A stretch of DNA of 64,000 nucleotides from Thunnus maccoyii (Eukaryota > Chordata > Actinopteri > Scombriformes > Scombridae): NCBI RefSeq assembly GCF_910596095.1, contig NC_056538.1:14767501-14831500 (forward strand). Reading direction: 5' to 3'. The notes below the pieces were generated by a model. It did no database searches and was not told the origin of the DNA. It worked only from the letters and a program-made list of their open reading frames with translations. Shown in pieces: positions 51,401 through 62,609 of this stretch. A program made the translations under genes and the position numbers. How positions within the stretch are numbered: the first letter of the stretch is position 1; every line of letters begins with the position of its first letter.

Positions 51401-53822
51401 TAGAAAAGGCAGCACTATTTTCAGTCTTTTGCTCTTACTGAGCACCGAGTTATTTTCTTTACCTCACAGTTGGTGTAAGTTGTTTAATGCTGCAGTGTGT
51501 GTTGGTCAGCCGTCGGTCTTGTTTGTTACTGCTGGAGTTTGCTGCCCCGCTCCACTAATGTTGTGGCTCTGAGTGACGGCATAGAAAGTTCACAAAGTAC
51601 TTCACATTCGTCTCGCAAAGGTAACTATATAGTCATTAAATCAAAAAATGCTTGCACCGCTGTCTTTTTTTTAAATGAACTACAAGATAACTCTAGTGTG
51701 TGCGCGCTGTAGGCTGTCCGGGTGCTGCACTGCCTTCGCAGTTGACTTCCGTCTTTTTCGCTCTGTCAACATCACATACCGCAATTTTGAATAAAGGCGG
51801 CCTGCCTTTGAGTTAGATAGGCAGGGAAAACCCTTTATTCCATGAGTTTTTTTTTTTACACTGCTGTATACTACAGTTATGATATGTTGAATTTACCATG
51901 CAGTTAATTTTGTGTTTTTCAAGTTAGTTGTGATTTTCTGCACCAATAAAAAATTGGAGGCGTTTTGTAATGTGATCATCTCTCTATATAAAGCAAGGAA
52001 TCTCTGTATGTATATATGTTTGTCCTTCGCATATCTCAAGAACCGTTCATCTGATCTACTTCATACCTGGCAGGTGTATTGCTGGGGAAACAAGGAATTG
52101 CAATGTCGATGTGTGAAGTTGTTTGGACGAGCGCTTCTCGAGAAATATATAAAATACCTCATAAATAACGTTGCTTCTACAACGTTGATTTGCTTCTTCT
52201 TCTGACTGTGAAGTTAACAAGCGGAAATACGGACAACACCACTCTGCCATTGCAACCCACACTGTGGTCAGAGGCGGGATTATATCTGTAGTGATAATGA
52301 CTTGAAAAAGTTTAAGCTCTACTATTGAACTGTGTAACGTTACTGTGAATGAAACTCGGCATGAATGTGCAAGACAGTGCTGGATGTCTCAGGCACGTTC
52401 AGAAATATATAAAAATGCCTCATAAACAACGTTGCTTCTGCTTCTTCTTCTGCACGTGGATTCAACGAGCAGAAATACGGACAGCGCTACTCTGCCATTG
52501 CAACTCACATTGTGGTCAGAGATGGGACTTACACCCATAGTGATAAGAACTACCATAGAGAATGAATTGAAAAAGTTAAGCTCTATTCCCATTCCTCATG
52601 CGCAATAACTTTGTATGTATGTTCAAGACATAGTGCAGGATGTCTCAGGCACATTTTGAACGGGCACTACGGTTCATTCGATCAACTTAAAATTGTTGTC
52701 TCCAGATATTCTGCATGTGACGGCGTTTAGAGAACATCGGTAAATTGTAGTTTCTACCGATAGTCTGCATGAGAGGCGTTTAGGGGAACTGTTCTCTCTA
52801 GTTAGTTTAAATACATTGAGACAGTTTGTGTCACCAAGGGCATTTTTGGGATTTAGCATCTCAACATTGTAGGGCATGTGTCTACCAGGTGATTTTAACA
52901 GGAAATTAAAAAGCTCTTGGAGATGCTGGTATGGTGGATCACATTGGGCGTGGCTGAGTGAATACAGAGTGGTTCCGAACTTCCACCTACACCTCCTTCA
53001 TCCATGTTGTTAGATCTCAACCACACTCTTTGGAAATAAAAAGAGGAAGTGTTTGTTGGCGCTTGAGATCCGAACTCACACCTCTGGACCATGATGTCAC
53101 TCTGTTAGCTATTACAACCCACAAACTAACGTCAAGATTGCTTTTATATAATGAGTGACTTGCTCCAAATCCTATTTGATTATTTATGTATACACCAAGA
53201 GGAGTTATTAAAAATATTTTAACATTTTACATGAAGAGAAAAGCACTCGAAACGTTTCAATATAAAAATATTCCAAAATGGTTTTTTTTATATTCGTTAC
53301 TTGTCAGGAGCTAACAAAACAATAATGCAGGAGCGCAGGATAAGAACTTCACTGGGTCTTTAACAGTTGAAAAACCAACACTACTAGCATATCCCAAAGG
53401 AATCATCTAAAAATCACTGAACTTCTTCTTTCTTCCAGGAGTTTATGGCTGCTCTGTACGTCTTCACAATGTTCCGCACGGAGGGTAAGAACATTCTGGA
53501 GTCTGGGTTGCACATGCCCAAGATCTTCACCTCTAAGGATCAGACCAAATCAGCAGCAGGGCTGGTCCATTGTGCCTTGGAGCGAACCTTCGCTGCCCAG
53601 CTGGGAGAATACGACATGTTCCTGCGCTTCCTGTGTGGCTTGCTTTCCCCAGAATGCCACGACGAACAGCTGGGTGGGTACCTCTACCGCCACAATGCCC
53701 CGAAGGTGGGCGGACTTGATGAGGTGCAGCGGCTCCTGGAGAAGACAATACAGAGTGCTCCAGGAAACCGAGTGGAAAACTTAAAGGAGTGCCTTAGAGA
53801 AATGACCCAAGAGGATGAGTGA
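42460..53822 (+). CDS. PYD-like/FISNA/NACHT protein without LRRs (NLR family)
   Basis: Twelve exons, 42460-42485, 42817-43026, 43788-43880, 45050-45218, 45716-45863, 46144-46236, 47068-47420, 48859-49062, 49486-49661, 49805-50078, 50544-50759 and 53439-53822, join in phase to 781 residues without a stop. Residues 1-165 are acidic and disordered. A PYD-like death-fold (LTREELYKFKMWF) spans about 167-240, FISNA about 248-335 (IYIEPQIST), and NACHT from about 336. Walker A reads GIAGIGMT (Met346 for lysine) and the Walker B region FLIIMDSFDC (420-424). Sensor-like WILGRRAA and FVHFTFQEFMAALYVF are recognisable. The protein ends before the LRR region of relatives. Fish NLRs are cytosolic immune sensors, but nucleotide binding here is doubtful. 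I cannot name an orthologue. Confidence 0.85.
44030..44480. repeat. Interspersed repeat in NLR intron 3
   Basis: The stretch from about 44038 reads CTATATCTCAGGAACACC, TTTGGCACAAACGTCC and GGTGGTCAAGGTCACTGTG. It resembles an interspersed, decayed repeat seen widely in teleosts; its class is not clear to me. A segment with ATCAGTTCTATTGGCCAAGC at about 44457 looks like a second repeat family. Confidence 0.4.
46905..47000. mobile_element. Possible SINE fragment
   Basis: GAGAGGTGGTGTAGTAGAAAG followed by a GTCAGTGAGCAAGATG-type motif resembles the head and body of tRNA-derived fish SINEs. It sits directly before the acceptor of NLR exon 7 and is decayed; assignment is tentative. Confidence 0.3.
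47785..47960 (+). mobile_element. tRNA-derived SINE-like repeat in NLR intron 7
   Basis: TGGCTGAGTTGG matches the Pol III A box and GGTTTCAATCC is a near B box about 35 bases later, followed by a C/T-rich tail (CTCTCCCAGTG, TTTCTCCACTGTC). A related tail (CTCTCTCCATTCACTCATCACAATT) recurs at about 48128. Boundaries are approximate. Confidence 0.5.
50778..51833. mobile_element. hAT-like element in NLR intron 11 with nested MITE
   Basis: The left end AGGGTTTTCCCTGG...CAAAGG is mirrored by CCTTTGAG...GCAGGGAAAACCCT at the right, and both flanks carry TATTCC, consistent with a decayed target duplication. No transposase frame is visible. Within it a second element (50871-51157) and a segment with CTGGGACGATATGC (about 51296) that resembles another fish repeat are nested. 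Confidence 0.55.
50871..51157. mobile_element. Nested MITE with 30-bp terminal inverted repeats
   Basis: The left end GCTGCATTCACACCAAATCAGG continues into TGGTGCGGCG. The right end CGCTGCACCGCCTGATTTGG continues into TGTGAATGCAGC. The arms are near-perfect inverted repeats around about 230 bp of non-coding DNA rich in CG. Confidence 0.75.
51965..52600. repeat. Duplicated interspersed repeat in NLR intron 11
   Basis: Sequence from about 52140 (AGAAATATATAAAATACCTC, GCGGAAATACGGACA, CTCTGCCATTGCAAC, TGTGGTCAGAG) recurs from about 52400 in the same order with small differences. The upstream part has TATCTCAAGAACCGTTCATC. It looks like two overlapping copies of one element; class unknown. Confidence 0.5.
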
Positions 53823-55430
53823 GTCGGGATTAGTTTGCATCATGGAAATCATTGTCACTTTATATGGATGTGATGGATGACAGAACAATACCGCCTGCTC
53901 TGTTATCTATCTCGTCATAGAGTTCAAAGTGTGACACTGAAAACACTCAAGTCTGTGTCATTTTTTATATATATGTTTCATACATGAGACCCGTGCTTTA
54001 TTGCTGATTAAAGGGTCTATCAGTAATGTTACTGATAAAATGGACAAAATAAAATCATCTTCTATGCATCTCTACATTATGTTTGTCATGACTTAAACAC
54101 GCACTAATGAAAATGATTTCCAACATGGATTTTACTTCACTCAGCTGCCATTTTTTCAGTTAGATATATGGATTTTGTTTCTCCTCAACTAAACACATGG
54201 GAGTGGAAAAACTGAATGAACTGTAAAATAAACAGCAAGTGTCACAAGATATAATAATACTTTCAAGAAACACAAATCTGACTTTGTTGATTCCTAAAAA
54301 TCTTCATACTGAATTGTAGACAAATTAATAACAGACTTCTCTAAATATATAAGTAGGTGAATCCATATTTGGCATTATTATTTTATTATTATTATTATCA
54401 TTATTATTTAATTAGTTTTATTTTTAGTTTTGGAGGAAACAACCCTCAAAACCACAAAGATGAGAGCTTACATTGTGATTTGTTTTGTCAATGTGTTGCT
54501 ATCATGGGCAGATTAGTTTTTCTGTGTATTGTAAGTTTATGATATGGATGAATGATAATGTTTTTTCAGCTTTGAATACTTTGTGTGCACATTTGTCTGT
54601 GTCTTTTGTACTTGATTAATTTTTAAAATGGATTTTGTATCATTTATGTTTTGTCATTCATTTACCTCTTTGGAAACAAAGGTTTTCATGTAATCACCAT
54701 GGAAACCATTAACTGTAGATCTAGTAAGAAGTAGCTGTGCACACAGCTCCAAGTCTTAAACAGAGTATCAGGTGCACGGTTGTGGCAAAAATAAAACAAA
54801 CAAAGCACCGGCGCTCACAGATCTACCTTCTGATTATTTATTGTGGACAGAAACGTTTCAGCCAGAAGCCATTATCACCGTAATAAAAAACAGAAGAAAT
54901 AACTATATATATAAACACGTGTGAGGTTCAAACACCAATCAGCTAAGAGAATACATAATTGTGTAATAGGATCCATCTGTGAATGAACCAACTTGATGCA
55001 GCCTCTTCAAATGAAGGAGGTGTGACCTCAGTAATCAGTGAAAACAATGACTGGTGTTATGAGCCAAAGGGCAATGAATATATAAAAAACTGAATGCCCA
55101 AGACCAGAAACACAGCAAAAAACAATATAAAGAGGGTAATACAATCCAAATTAATAAATACAGATGCCCAAAAATGCAGAAACAGTTGACACAAAATGTA
55201 AAAGAAAGATAACCTTCATAATGAGCATACATTCAATATATCCTCTTGATTAATAATCAATATGAATAGAGGAAGAGTAAATGGAGAAATCCCTGAAAAA
55301 TCTCTGAAACAGGATGTGTCTATAATGGGGACACATAGCAAATAAGGGAGAAAACATTCAGAACTATGTGACCCTGTAAGAGCATAGAAAGATGTCGTCG
55401 GAAAAATATCAAGAATAAATACAACCACCT
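53823..55430. other. NLR 3' UTR and intergenic repeat-derived sequence
   Basis: An AATAAA at about 54048 follows the NLR stop by 226 bases. From about 54780 a stretch with GCACCGGCGCTCACAG and GACAGAAACGTTTCAGCC looks like a decayed interspersed repeat, but I cannot classify it. No gene is seen. Confidence 0.4.
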
Positions 55431-55489
55431 AATACATGTAAAGAATTCAAATGTAAAAAAGGCAAATAGCATGTAAAGTTTAATTGAAT

Positions 55490-58400
55490 TAAGAGCTACT
55501 TTGCTCTGCAGGTCCAAGCACTAGTGGGCCTATTAAGAACCATGGCTGACCAAGGCAATGCTGAACTTCTCTGTGGTTCACATGAAGAAACTTCCGAATG
55601 AACAGGTTAGCCAATTCAAGAGTCAAATGTACAGAACCCAAGAAGATGCCAACTATGACCTCACGGATTTCTCTGAGTAGCTTCAAATGGAGTCCCATTG
55701 CCAACTTAGACGGGATCACACAGACCCTCGATCACAAAGATTAACATCCTCTCATGCTATTACAACAATACTCCATGAAGCTAACAGTGCTGATGAGGGT
55801 AAGGCGCCCCAAGCGTCCTCAAAGTCCCCCCGTGCCTATTGTAGCTAAATAGACCATCCCATTGGGAAGTGTGCTGATTTCAAAGTCCTGAGTAAACAAC
55901 AAGTGATAGCCTGGATCAAGGACAATAAGAGATGTTGGTGCTGTTCTCGACCACATGTTGCAGCCAAGTGCACTCTAAACAGAGACTGTAATACCTGTAA
56001 GAGGAGGCATCTACAGATCCTCTGTGACATCAACAGGAAACCTGATACAAGTTCCTACCTTGTAAACTCTACAGCCCACACTCTGTACCTTGATCATCCA
56101 AGTCACAGAGGTCATGTCCTTCTGAAAGTGGTCAAGGTCATCCTACACAATGGCAGCAATGCCCTGGAGACCTTTGCGCTTCTAGATTATGGGTCAGAGT
56201 GAACAGCTCTCTTGCAGTTAGCAGCTTATAGTCTTCAGGTTGATGGAGAACCAGAAAACTTGGCCCTCAGAACAATCAGGCAAGGAGTGGAGATTCTTCA
56301 GAGATCCTTAAAAGTGAGTCCTGCTTTGGGTTCTGGTGAATCATTTCACGTCAGTCGTGCATTCACTGCAGATCAGCTACCTTTATCTGAGCACACACAT
56401 CCTGTGCAGTCCCTTCAAAGAAGATACAAACATCTATGTGGACTGCCGCTGACATCAGTGTGCCGTGTCACTCCAATACTTCTTATTGGTTCAGATCATA
56501 ATCACCTGATCTCACCAATTGCCCCAGTTCAGTTTGGCCCATCAGGGGCACCAGCAGCAGTTAGTACTTGCCTTGGTTGGAAACTGCATGCAGGGCCCAG
56601 TGAGAGGCACTGAACCTCCCCATCTGTTGTCAGGTGTTTCCATACACCCTTCACCGCTCCATCGGATGAGCTGCTCAGTAATGTGGAAAAACTCTAGCAA
56701 TTAGATGTGGTCCCCCATCAATGAGAGAGCAGCTATTCAGTCCAAGCTGGATAATCAGGCAGTGAATTTGAATGCCCTATGAATGCCCCTCCACAGGCTG
56801 TGATGGCTAGACTGCATGCTACTGAATCAAAGTTGGTCAAGGATCCAGAGAAAACAGCAGCCATCACAACAAGGTCTCCAAGCTTGAACAAGCAGGCTAT
56901 GTAAAAAAGCTCACCTAGGAGGAAGTTGAAGATTCCTGAGAGACATGGTATGTACCTCATCATATGGTGACCCATAACGCCAATAATCATCTGGTCTTTG
57001 ATTGTTCATTTGAGTGTAAAGGCCAGAATTTGAACAAAACCCTACTACCGGAACCTTCTTTGGGGCCTTCCCTCCTAGGAGTTTTACTCCCCTTTCGTGA
57101 ACATGTTGTCGCCATTAGTGGTTACATAAAAAGCATATCTCATCGAGTCTGACTCTTGCCCCAGAGCTCTTGCTCTTGCATTTCCTTTGGCAGGACATGA
57201 TGAAAGGGGTTCCTCCATCTGCTTATGAACAGCAAGTCCTGCAATTTGAGACTACTTGTAGCCCCTGCTGTACAACATTTGCCCTTCAGAGGCATGTTAA
57301 AACTCACACACAGCCAGATGACCCAGTGCGCCATTCAGTGGAAAGGGGGTTCTATGTTGACAATTACCTCCAAAGCTTCCCTACAGTCACCATAACCAAA
57401 CAGACACTTGGTCAGCTGAAGTCAATTCTGACCTCTGGAGGTTTCAATATTCGTCAGTGGGCAAGTAATGACCCAAGGGTCACTGACCTCTTGCCAACTG
57501 AAGTGAGATGTGAGAATAGTGAGATGTGGCTCTCCAAAGACACTCCAGCCCAGACAGAATGTACCCTTGGGCTCCAGTGGAACTTCCAAACCGATTGCCT
57601 TGGTTATAGAGGTCAGGCACTGGAATCATCCACCACAACAATGTGTTACATTTACCATGTCCTTGCTAGCCTTTATGATCCTTTAGGGTATCTCAGCCCT
57701 TACACCACCAGAGCAAAAGTCATGATATAGCAGTTTTGGGAGAAACCGCGAGAATGGGATGACCCTCTATTACCCTCCTTCTTTCTGCTTGGACTGGAAG
57801 GATGAGCTGTCAATTCTATCAAAGGAAACTATTCCTCAAACACATCTGCCAGCCATTCCTCCGCTTCTAAGCAAGACCTTCACATATTCTGTGATGCATG
57901 AGTGAGCTTATGGAGCAGTTGCACATCTTTGGTCAGAGAATGAAAGGGAGCATGTCCAAGTGGCTTTTCTGCTTGCTCAATCTCGTGTGGCATCAAAGAG
58001 ACAACGGTCTTCCTATCAGACATACTATCCTTTGGCCGGATTCGACCACTATTCTTATTTCATTGCAGTCAGATTCATGCCATTTTAAGGTCTTTGTTGA
58101 TACAAGGGTGTCTGAGATACAAGAACTCACCAACTGCCAAGACTGGAAGTATGTGGATACAGTCAACAACCCAGCTGATGACCTTACTAGAGGCAAAACC
58201 CTCTCAGAGATCCAGCAGCCAAACTGATGGAGTCAAGGCCCTGAATTCCTGTATCAACCCCAGACACTTGACCCAGGCACCAGCTGGCTCCAGCAATGAG
58301 GTAGAATACCATCAGTCATAAATGAAGCCTTCTTTCTGCGGAGAAGTTGCCATCATCAAGTCTGACACAGATTTCAGCTCTTACAAAAGGGGGGGGGGGG

Positions 58401-58980
58401 GGGGGGGGGGGGGGTCTCACTGCTCGTAGAAACAGCAATTTCAAAGGAAGAGAGAAAGAACTCCAGGTGGCTTTGACAGCTCTTGCTCCACCTCTCTCAG
58501 CCCAACTTGAGAAATGGAGGATTTGATTCCATTTCAACCCACCGCATGCCCCTCATTTTGGAGGGACATGGGAAAGAGAAATTTTGTCTTGTCAAACAGG
58601 CCCTGTAAAGCTCACTTGACACTAAACTAGTCACAGAAGAAGTCCTGCACACTCTGCTAAAAGAAGTGGAAGGTATCTTTTACTCAAAGGCTCCTGGCTA
58701 TGTCTCTTCGGATGTTGTAGACCTGGATCCAGTAACTCCAAACCTTCTTCTCATGGGGCAGCAAGACTCCTTTCCTCTCGTCTCTTATCCAAGTCCTGAA
58801 CTCTTCAGTTGTAGGCAGTGGCATCACATAACCAATTGTTGGCAGACCACTACTCTTCTCATTTCAAGTGGTATCTTCCCCATCTTCAAAGCAGACAGAG
58901 GTGGCACTAGTAAGGAACAAGTCCTACGTCCACCTGGTTTCCTGGCTAGTTGCACTTCCTGCAATCCCTAATCATTCTTC
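55490..58980 (+). mobile_element. Degenerate BEL/Pao LTR retrotransposon
   Basis: The order of fragments is that of a BEL/Pao gag-pol. A gag-like segment (about 55500-55840) is followed by two CCHC-type knuckles (CWCCSRPHVAAKC and CNTCKRRHLQILC, 55943-56025). A protease trace, DYGSE, is followed at once by a stop (about 56188-56202), then a LLIGSDHNHLI block (about 56480-56515). A reverse transcriptase remnant has YVDN in place of YVDD (about 57352-57365), then an ASLYDPLGYLSP block (about 57664-57700). NNPADDLTRGK (about 58168-58198) precedes the integrase, which ends near 58970. Stops and frame breaks occur throughout, so the copy is dead. I could not delimit LTRs with confidence. Confidence 0.8.
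58389..58414. repeat. Poly-G tract (26 G)
   Basis: An uninterrupted run of 26 guanines lies inside the BEL/Pao relic, in the region expected to encode the integrase zinc-binding part. It could form a G-quadruplex or could be an assembly artefact. Confidence 0.9.
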
Positions 58981-59399
58981 CTAGTATGACTCCTACAGAG
59001 TGCAAATCCTTATAGGATTTGGGGACGGCTGTTGAAAAGAGCTACACTAGTCTTCACTCCCTCATCCATTTCCTTGATATGAACCCGCCCATTGTCACCT
59101 GAACTCACTCTCAACTGATTGGCAGCCAGTCTATATATCCTCCTCCTTTCTATAGTTCTGTTTGGCAGCAAGACTGAGCACATGTGGAATATCCTCTGCA
59201 CCTATGTCAGATTACATGGGAGCAGAACCACGCCTCAACCCCACCTCTAATCACCTGTCAAGCCTACTTATACCTGGTCAACCCATTCTACCCTGTTTGT
59301 CTGAGATTTCTTGAGATCAGACAGACCGTGCTTCTAAACTTGTGATAGAAAAACTTTGGTTTAAACAAAGACACAACTTAAAATTGTTTATTTACCATG

Positions 59400-61340
59400 G
59401 ATCTGGAACTGTGGATCTACCTGACAGATTCAGACGGCAATGATGTATGATGATCTTTTCGACACCGGTCCACCAGACTTACAGCAGCAACCAGACCGCA
59501 GCCAAACACCCCAGTGTAGTTGCTTGCATTCAGTGGTCAGCGTACCTCAGTCCCACCGGCATTTCCATTCAAGCTTCGCCAACGAGATCTCTCCGACTCT
59601 GACTCCAACCGCAGAGGGCTGCAGGTCTCAGGCCTCCTCACCTCCTTCAGCGAGGGCCGGACGCCACGGGCATGGTCGTAGGAGCCAGCCCCAACTCTTT
59701 CCTCATCGTCAGCTGTCCCCATCATGTAGGCTTCCAGCTTCTGGCGCTCCACGACAGTGGAGGCCCGCAGACATACGTCCTTCTCAATGTCCCCATTTCT
59801 GCAGGGGGTCGACAAACGGGGAAGGCCGATCCTTTATGATTTTCTCACTGTCACTCCAACATCCTCATCTCCTCGCCACGGGCTCAATATGCTCTCAAAT
59901 GCTTTCACCAAACTCAGCGTCCCTCTTTCTGAGGAGAAAACATTCCTAGGCATCACCCTGGACTCAGTTTCCTTCCAGGCATCTCTGCCCTCAGAGAAAA
60001 TATGTCTAGTCTACTTCTGCTTCTGTCAAATTACCTCTAGGCAGACAGATGCACCAAACGCCAGCTATTAGCCCTCCTTGGCCATCTCAATAATGCCATC
60101 CGCATAATGCCTCAAGCAAAATCTTTCTTGTCCATCCTTTTGTTTAAGGCTGCTGCCATTCCCTTTCTCCACGATAGGGTCGTTCTGGATGATGCCTGCA
60201 AAGTGGAAATGCATATGTGGCTACTTTTTTTTGTCTTCTTTGAATGGCGTTTCCTTCTGTTATGACGACTTAATCATCCAGCCTGAGGACATTCAACTTT
60301 ACATGAGTTTTGGTGGCTACTATGGAGGGAAATGATTTGCCTCTGCTTTGCCCCCAGAGTTCGAATCTCTCAACTCAGAGTCCTGCTCTCCTTCATCCAT
60401 GCTTTACGAGCTGTACCCCATCATATTAGCTGCCATTCTTTGGGGGCATGAATGGTCTAGGAAGTCCATACTTATCCACTCTGATAACACCACAGTCGTA
60501 GCTAAACAAAGGTCAATCTCATTCTCTAGCCATCATGTAGTTCCTGCGCAGACTCACCTTATTCTCAGCTCAACACCAATTCATTCTCTGGGCCGCCCAC
60601 AATAGCATTGCTGCTTCATTGTCTTGCTTCTCATTCCAAAAATTCAGACACTTGGCCCCAGAGTCGGATCTTCACCCAACGCCTATCCCACCATTTTCAG
60701 CCACAATATTCACCTAGCTCCACAGCTGGCAAACCTCTCTAATGCTTCACAAGAAGCCATCCTTAACAGTCTCTCCCCAAGCACACTCTCAGCCTACCTT
60801 ACTGGCTGGAATTGCTTCAAGACATATCACTCCACCTACCAGCTGCCTTTTCTCTCTCTGGTCCATCTGCAATTTAATCATCCATGCTCATTCCATCCAA
60901 AAAATCCAGTCCTCCACCATCCAGACCTACTTAGCAGGAATCAACTTCTTCATCAAACTAGTCACCAGCTTCTAATGTCGTTCAACCTCATGACATGAGG
61001 TTGGGTTCCCATGAGAATGGGTTCTCATGTTACCATGTTAATAAAAGGCTTGTGTAAACAGGAACCGGCTCTCTCAGCTAGACACTTGCCACTCACTTCT
61101 GACCTTTTCAGCATCTGCATCCACTCCTTATGTTCAGACTACATAACCCCTATGGTTGACTTAACCCTAGAATCCATGTTTCTGCTGGCTTTTGTTGGAT
61201 TCCTGAGGTGCTCTGAATTTGTCCCGACTTTATCGGTCTATAATTCCCCTCATCACCCCAGTCTATCTGACATAACCATCCACACAGCTGACTCATATTC
61301 ACACTCTGAAGGATCAAAACAGATCAGTTGAGAGTTTCTT
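59400..61340 (+). mobile_element. Degenerate DIRS-type tyrosine-recombinase retrotransposon
   Basis: A gag-like start MDLELWIYL lies near 59398. A reverse transcriptase remnant has FLGITLDSVSFQASLPSEK at about 59943-60000. An RNase H-like HSDNTTVVA lies near 60478. A tyrosine recombinase begins with LSPSTLSAYLTGWNCF at about 60771-60820 and continues, in a shifted frame, with STIQTYLAGINFFIKL at about 60916-60963 and then FVGFLRCSEF at about 61191-61220. That last block includes the conserved catalytic arginine context of DIRS/Ngaro recombinases. Frameshifts and a deletion before the RT show it is inactive. It lies directly after the BEL/Pao relic. Confidence 0.75.
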
Positions 61341-62600
61341 TCCATATCTGCTTATTTCGCCTCAAATCCTATCTCAGCCCATATGATCCACTACAATCCT
61401 TAGAACCTATTGTGTTATTTAGAATTCTTGTTTATGCAATACTTGTGATGTAATACTCTGCTCATTTAATTAGTGGTAGGCCCCCCCAAAAATTTGTAAT
61501 TGCACTGGCAGGCTTTATTGCCGCTTCAAGGATTGTTCTCTTCTTCATTGGAACAGCCAGACAAAACTGCAGGTTGCTGAATGGTGAAAATTGATGACAT
61601 TGCCTCTTTGGAATCTCTATTCTAGGAATTCTAGGAAATTCTAGGGGAAAAAAACAGTTTATTTGGTATTTATTGATACATGGTGCCCCCTTATTTTTAA
61701 CTTTTGTCTCCACAATTTACTGTTTTTTCTTACTGTACTTGCAGCTAATTCTGTTTGCCCAGACTTATTTTGTTTTGTTTGTTCTGTTATTTATTTTTCG
61801 TTGATTTACTGTAATAAATGGTCTTGTGTTTTATTAGGTTTTGTATATATTGAAAAAGTTAATAAAAAAAACTTTAGTTACACAAAAAATATCATTTAAT
61901 CCTGTAACAAGTGGCAATGTTGCTATTTTGACCAAATTTCCTTTCCGCTAATAAAAAATGGACTCAACTTTTCAGAATTCAGAATTACAGAAGAAATTGT
62001 TGGAAAGCAAAATTCATTAACAGTCAGTGCTGTAGGTTCACAATCTTTATAGACATATAGGCCCAGCTAAGCAGAAAAAAAAATTTAATACATTGTTTGT
62101 AAGCATTAGAAAAAATAGAAAAAGTAAAGGTGTGAAACATGAAAATTTACTCATACTAAAACTTATTTTCTTCAAATGCTAAATGATGAGACCTGAGACT
62201 ATCTGTTGTATTTCTGCTGTAACCCTGGTTTAGTATTTTTCTGTCCTTGTGTGTCTCTCACTTCCTCACTGTCTCAGTAATTGAAATGTATTTTAACATG
62301 TGTTTGTTGTAGTAGTCAGGAGCCCCTGGTTAGATTGCAAACAAAAGGTGTCGTCATCACTGAGACAGTCTCTTGAAAATCTTGACCTAAATGACAGTAA
62401 TCCCACCGACGACACAGGTACACACATTAATTTAAGAGGTCTCTACAGAGTTGCATGAATGCAGATGCAAATTCAATGTGGAGAAAACGCGAGTGTAAAC
62501 TGTGCTTTGTGATTGGAACAATTGACAGTGTACACCGAATAGGGTTAACCGTGCGTATACAGCTTTAAGAGTTTTACTTTTTTTGCACATAAAGGGTTAA
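61341..62600. other. AT-rich region, no confident gene
   Basis: Decayed AT-rich sequence lies between the DIRS relic and the minisatellite. The only coding-like stretch is a possible 102-base exon at 62316-62417, listed among the findings. Confidence 0.5.
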
Positions 62601-62609
62601 CCTTGTCAT

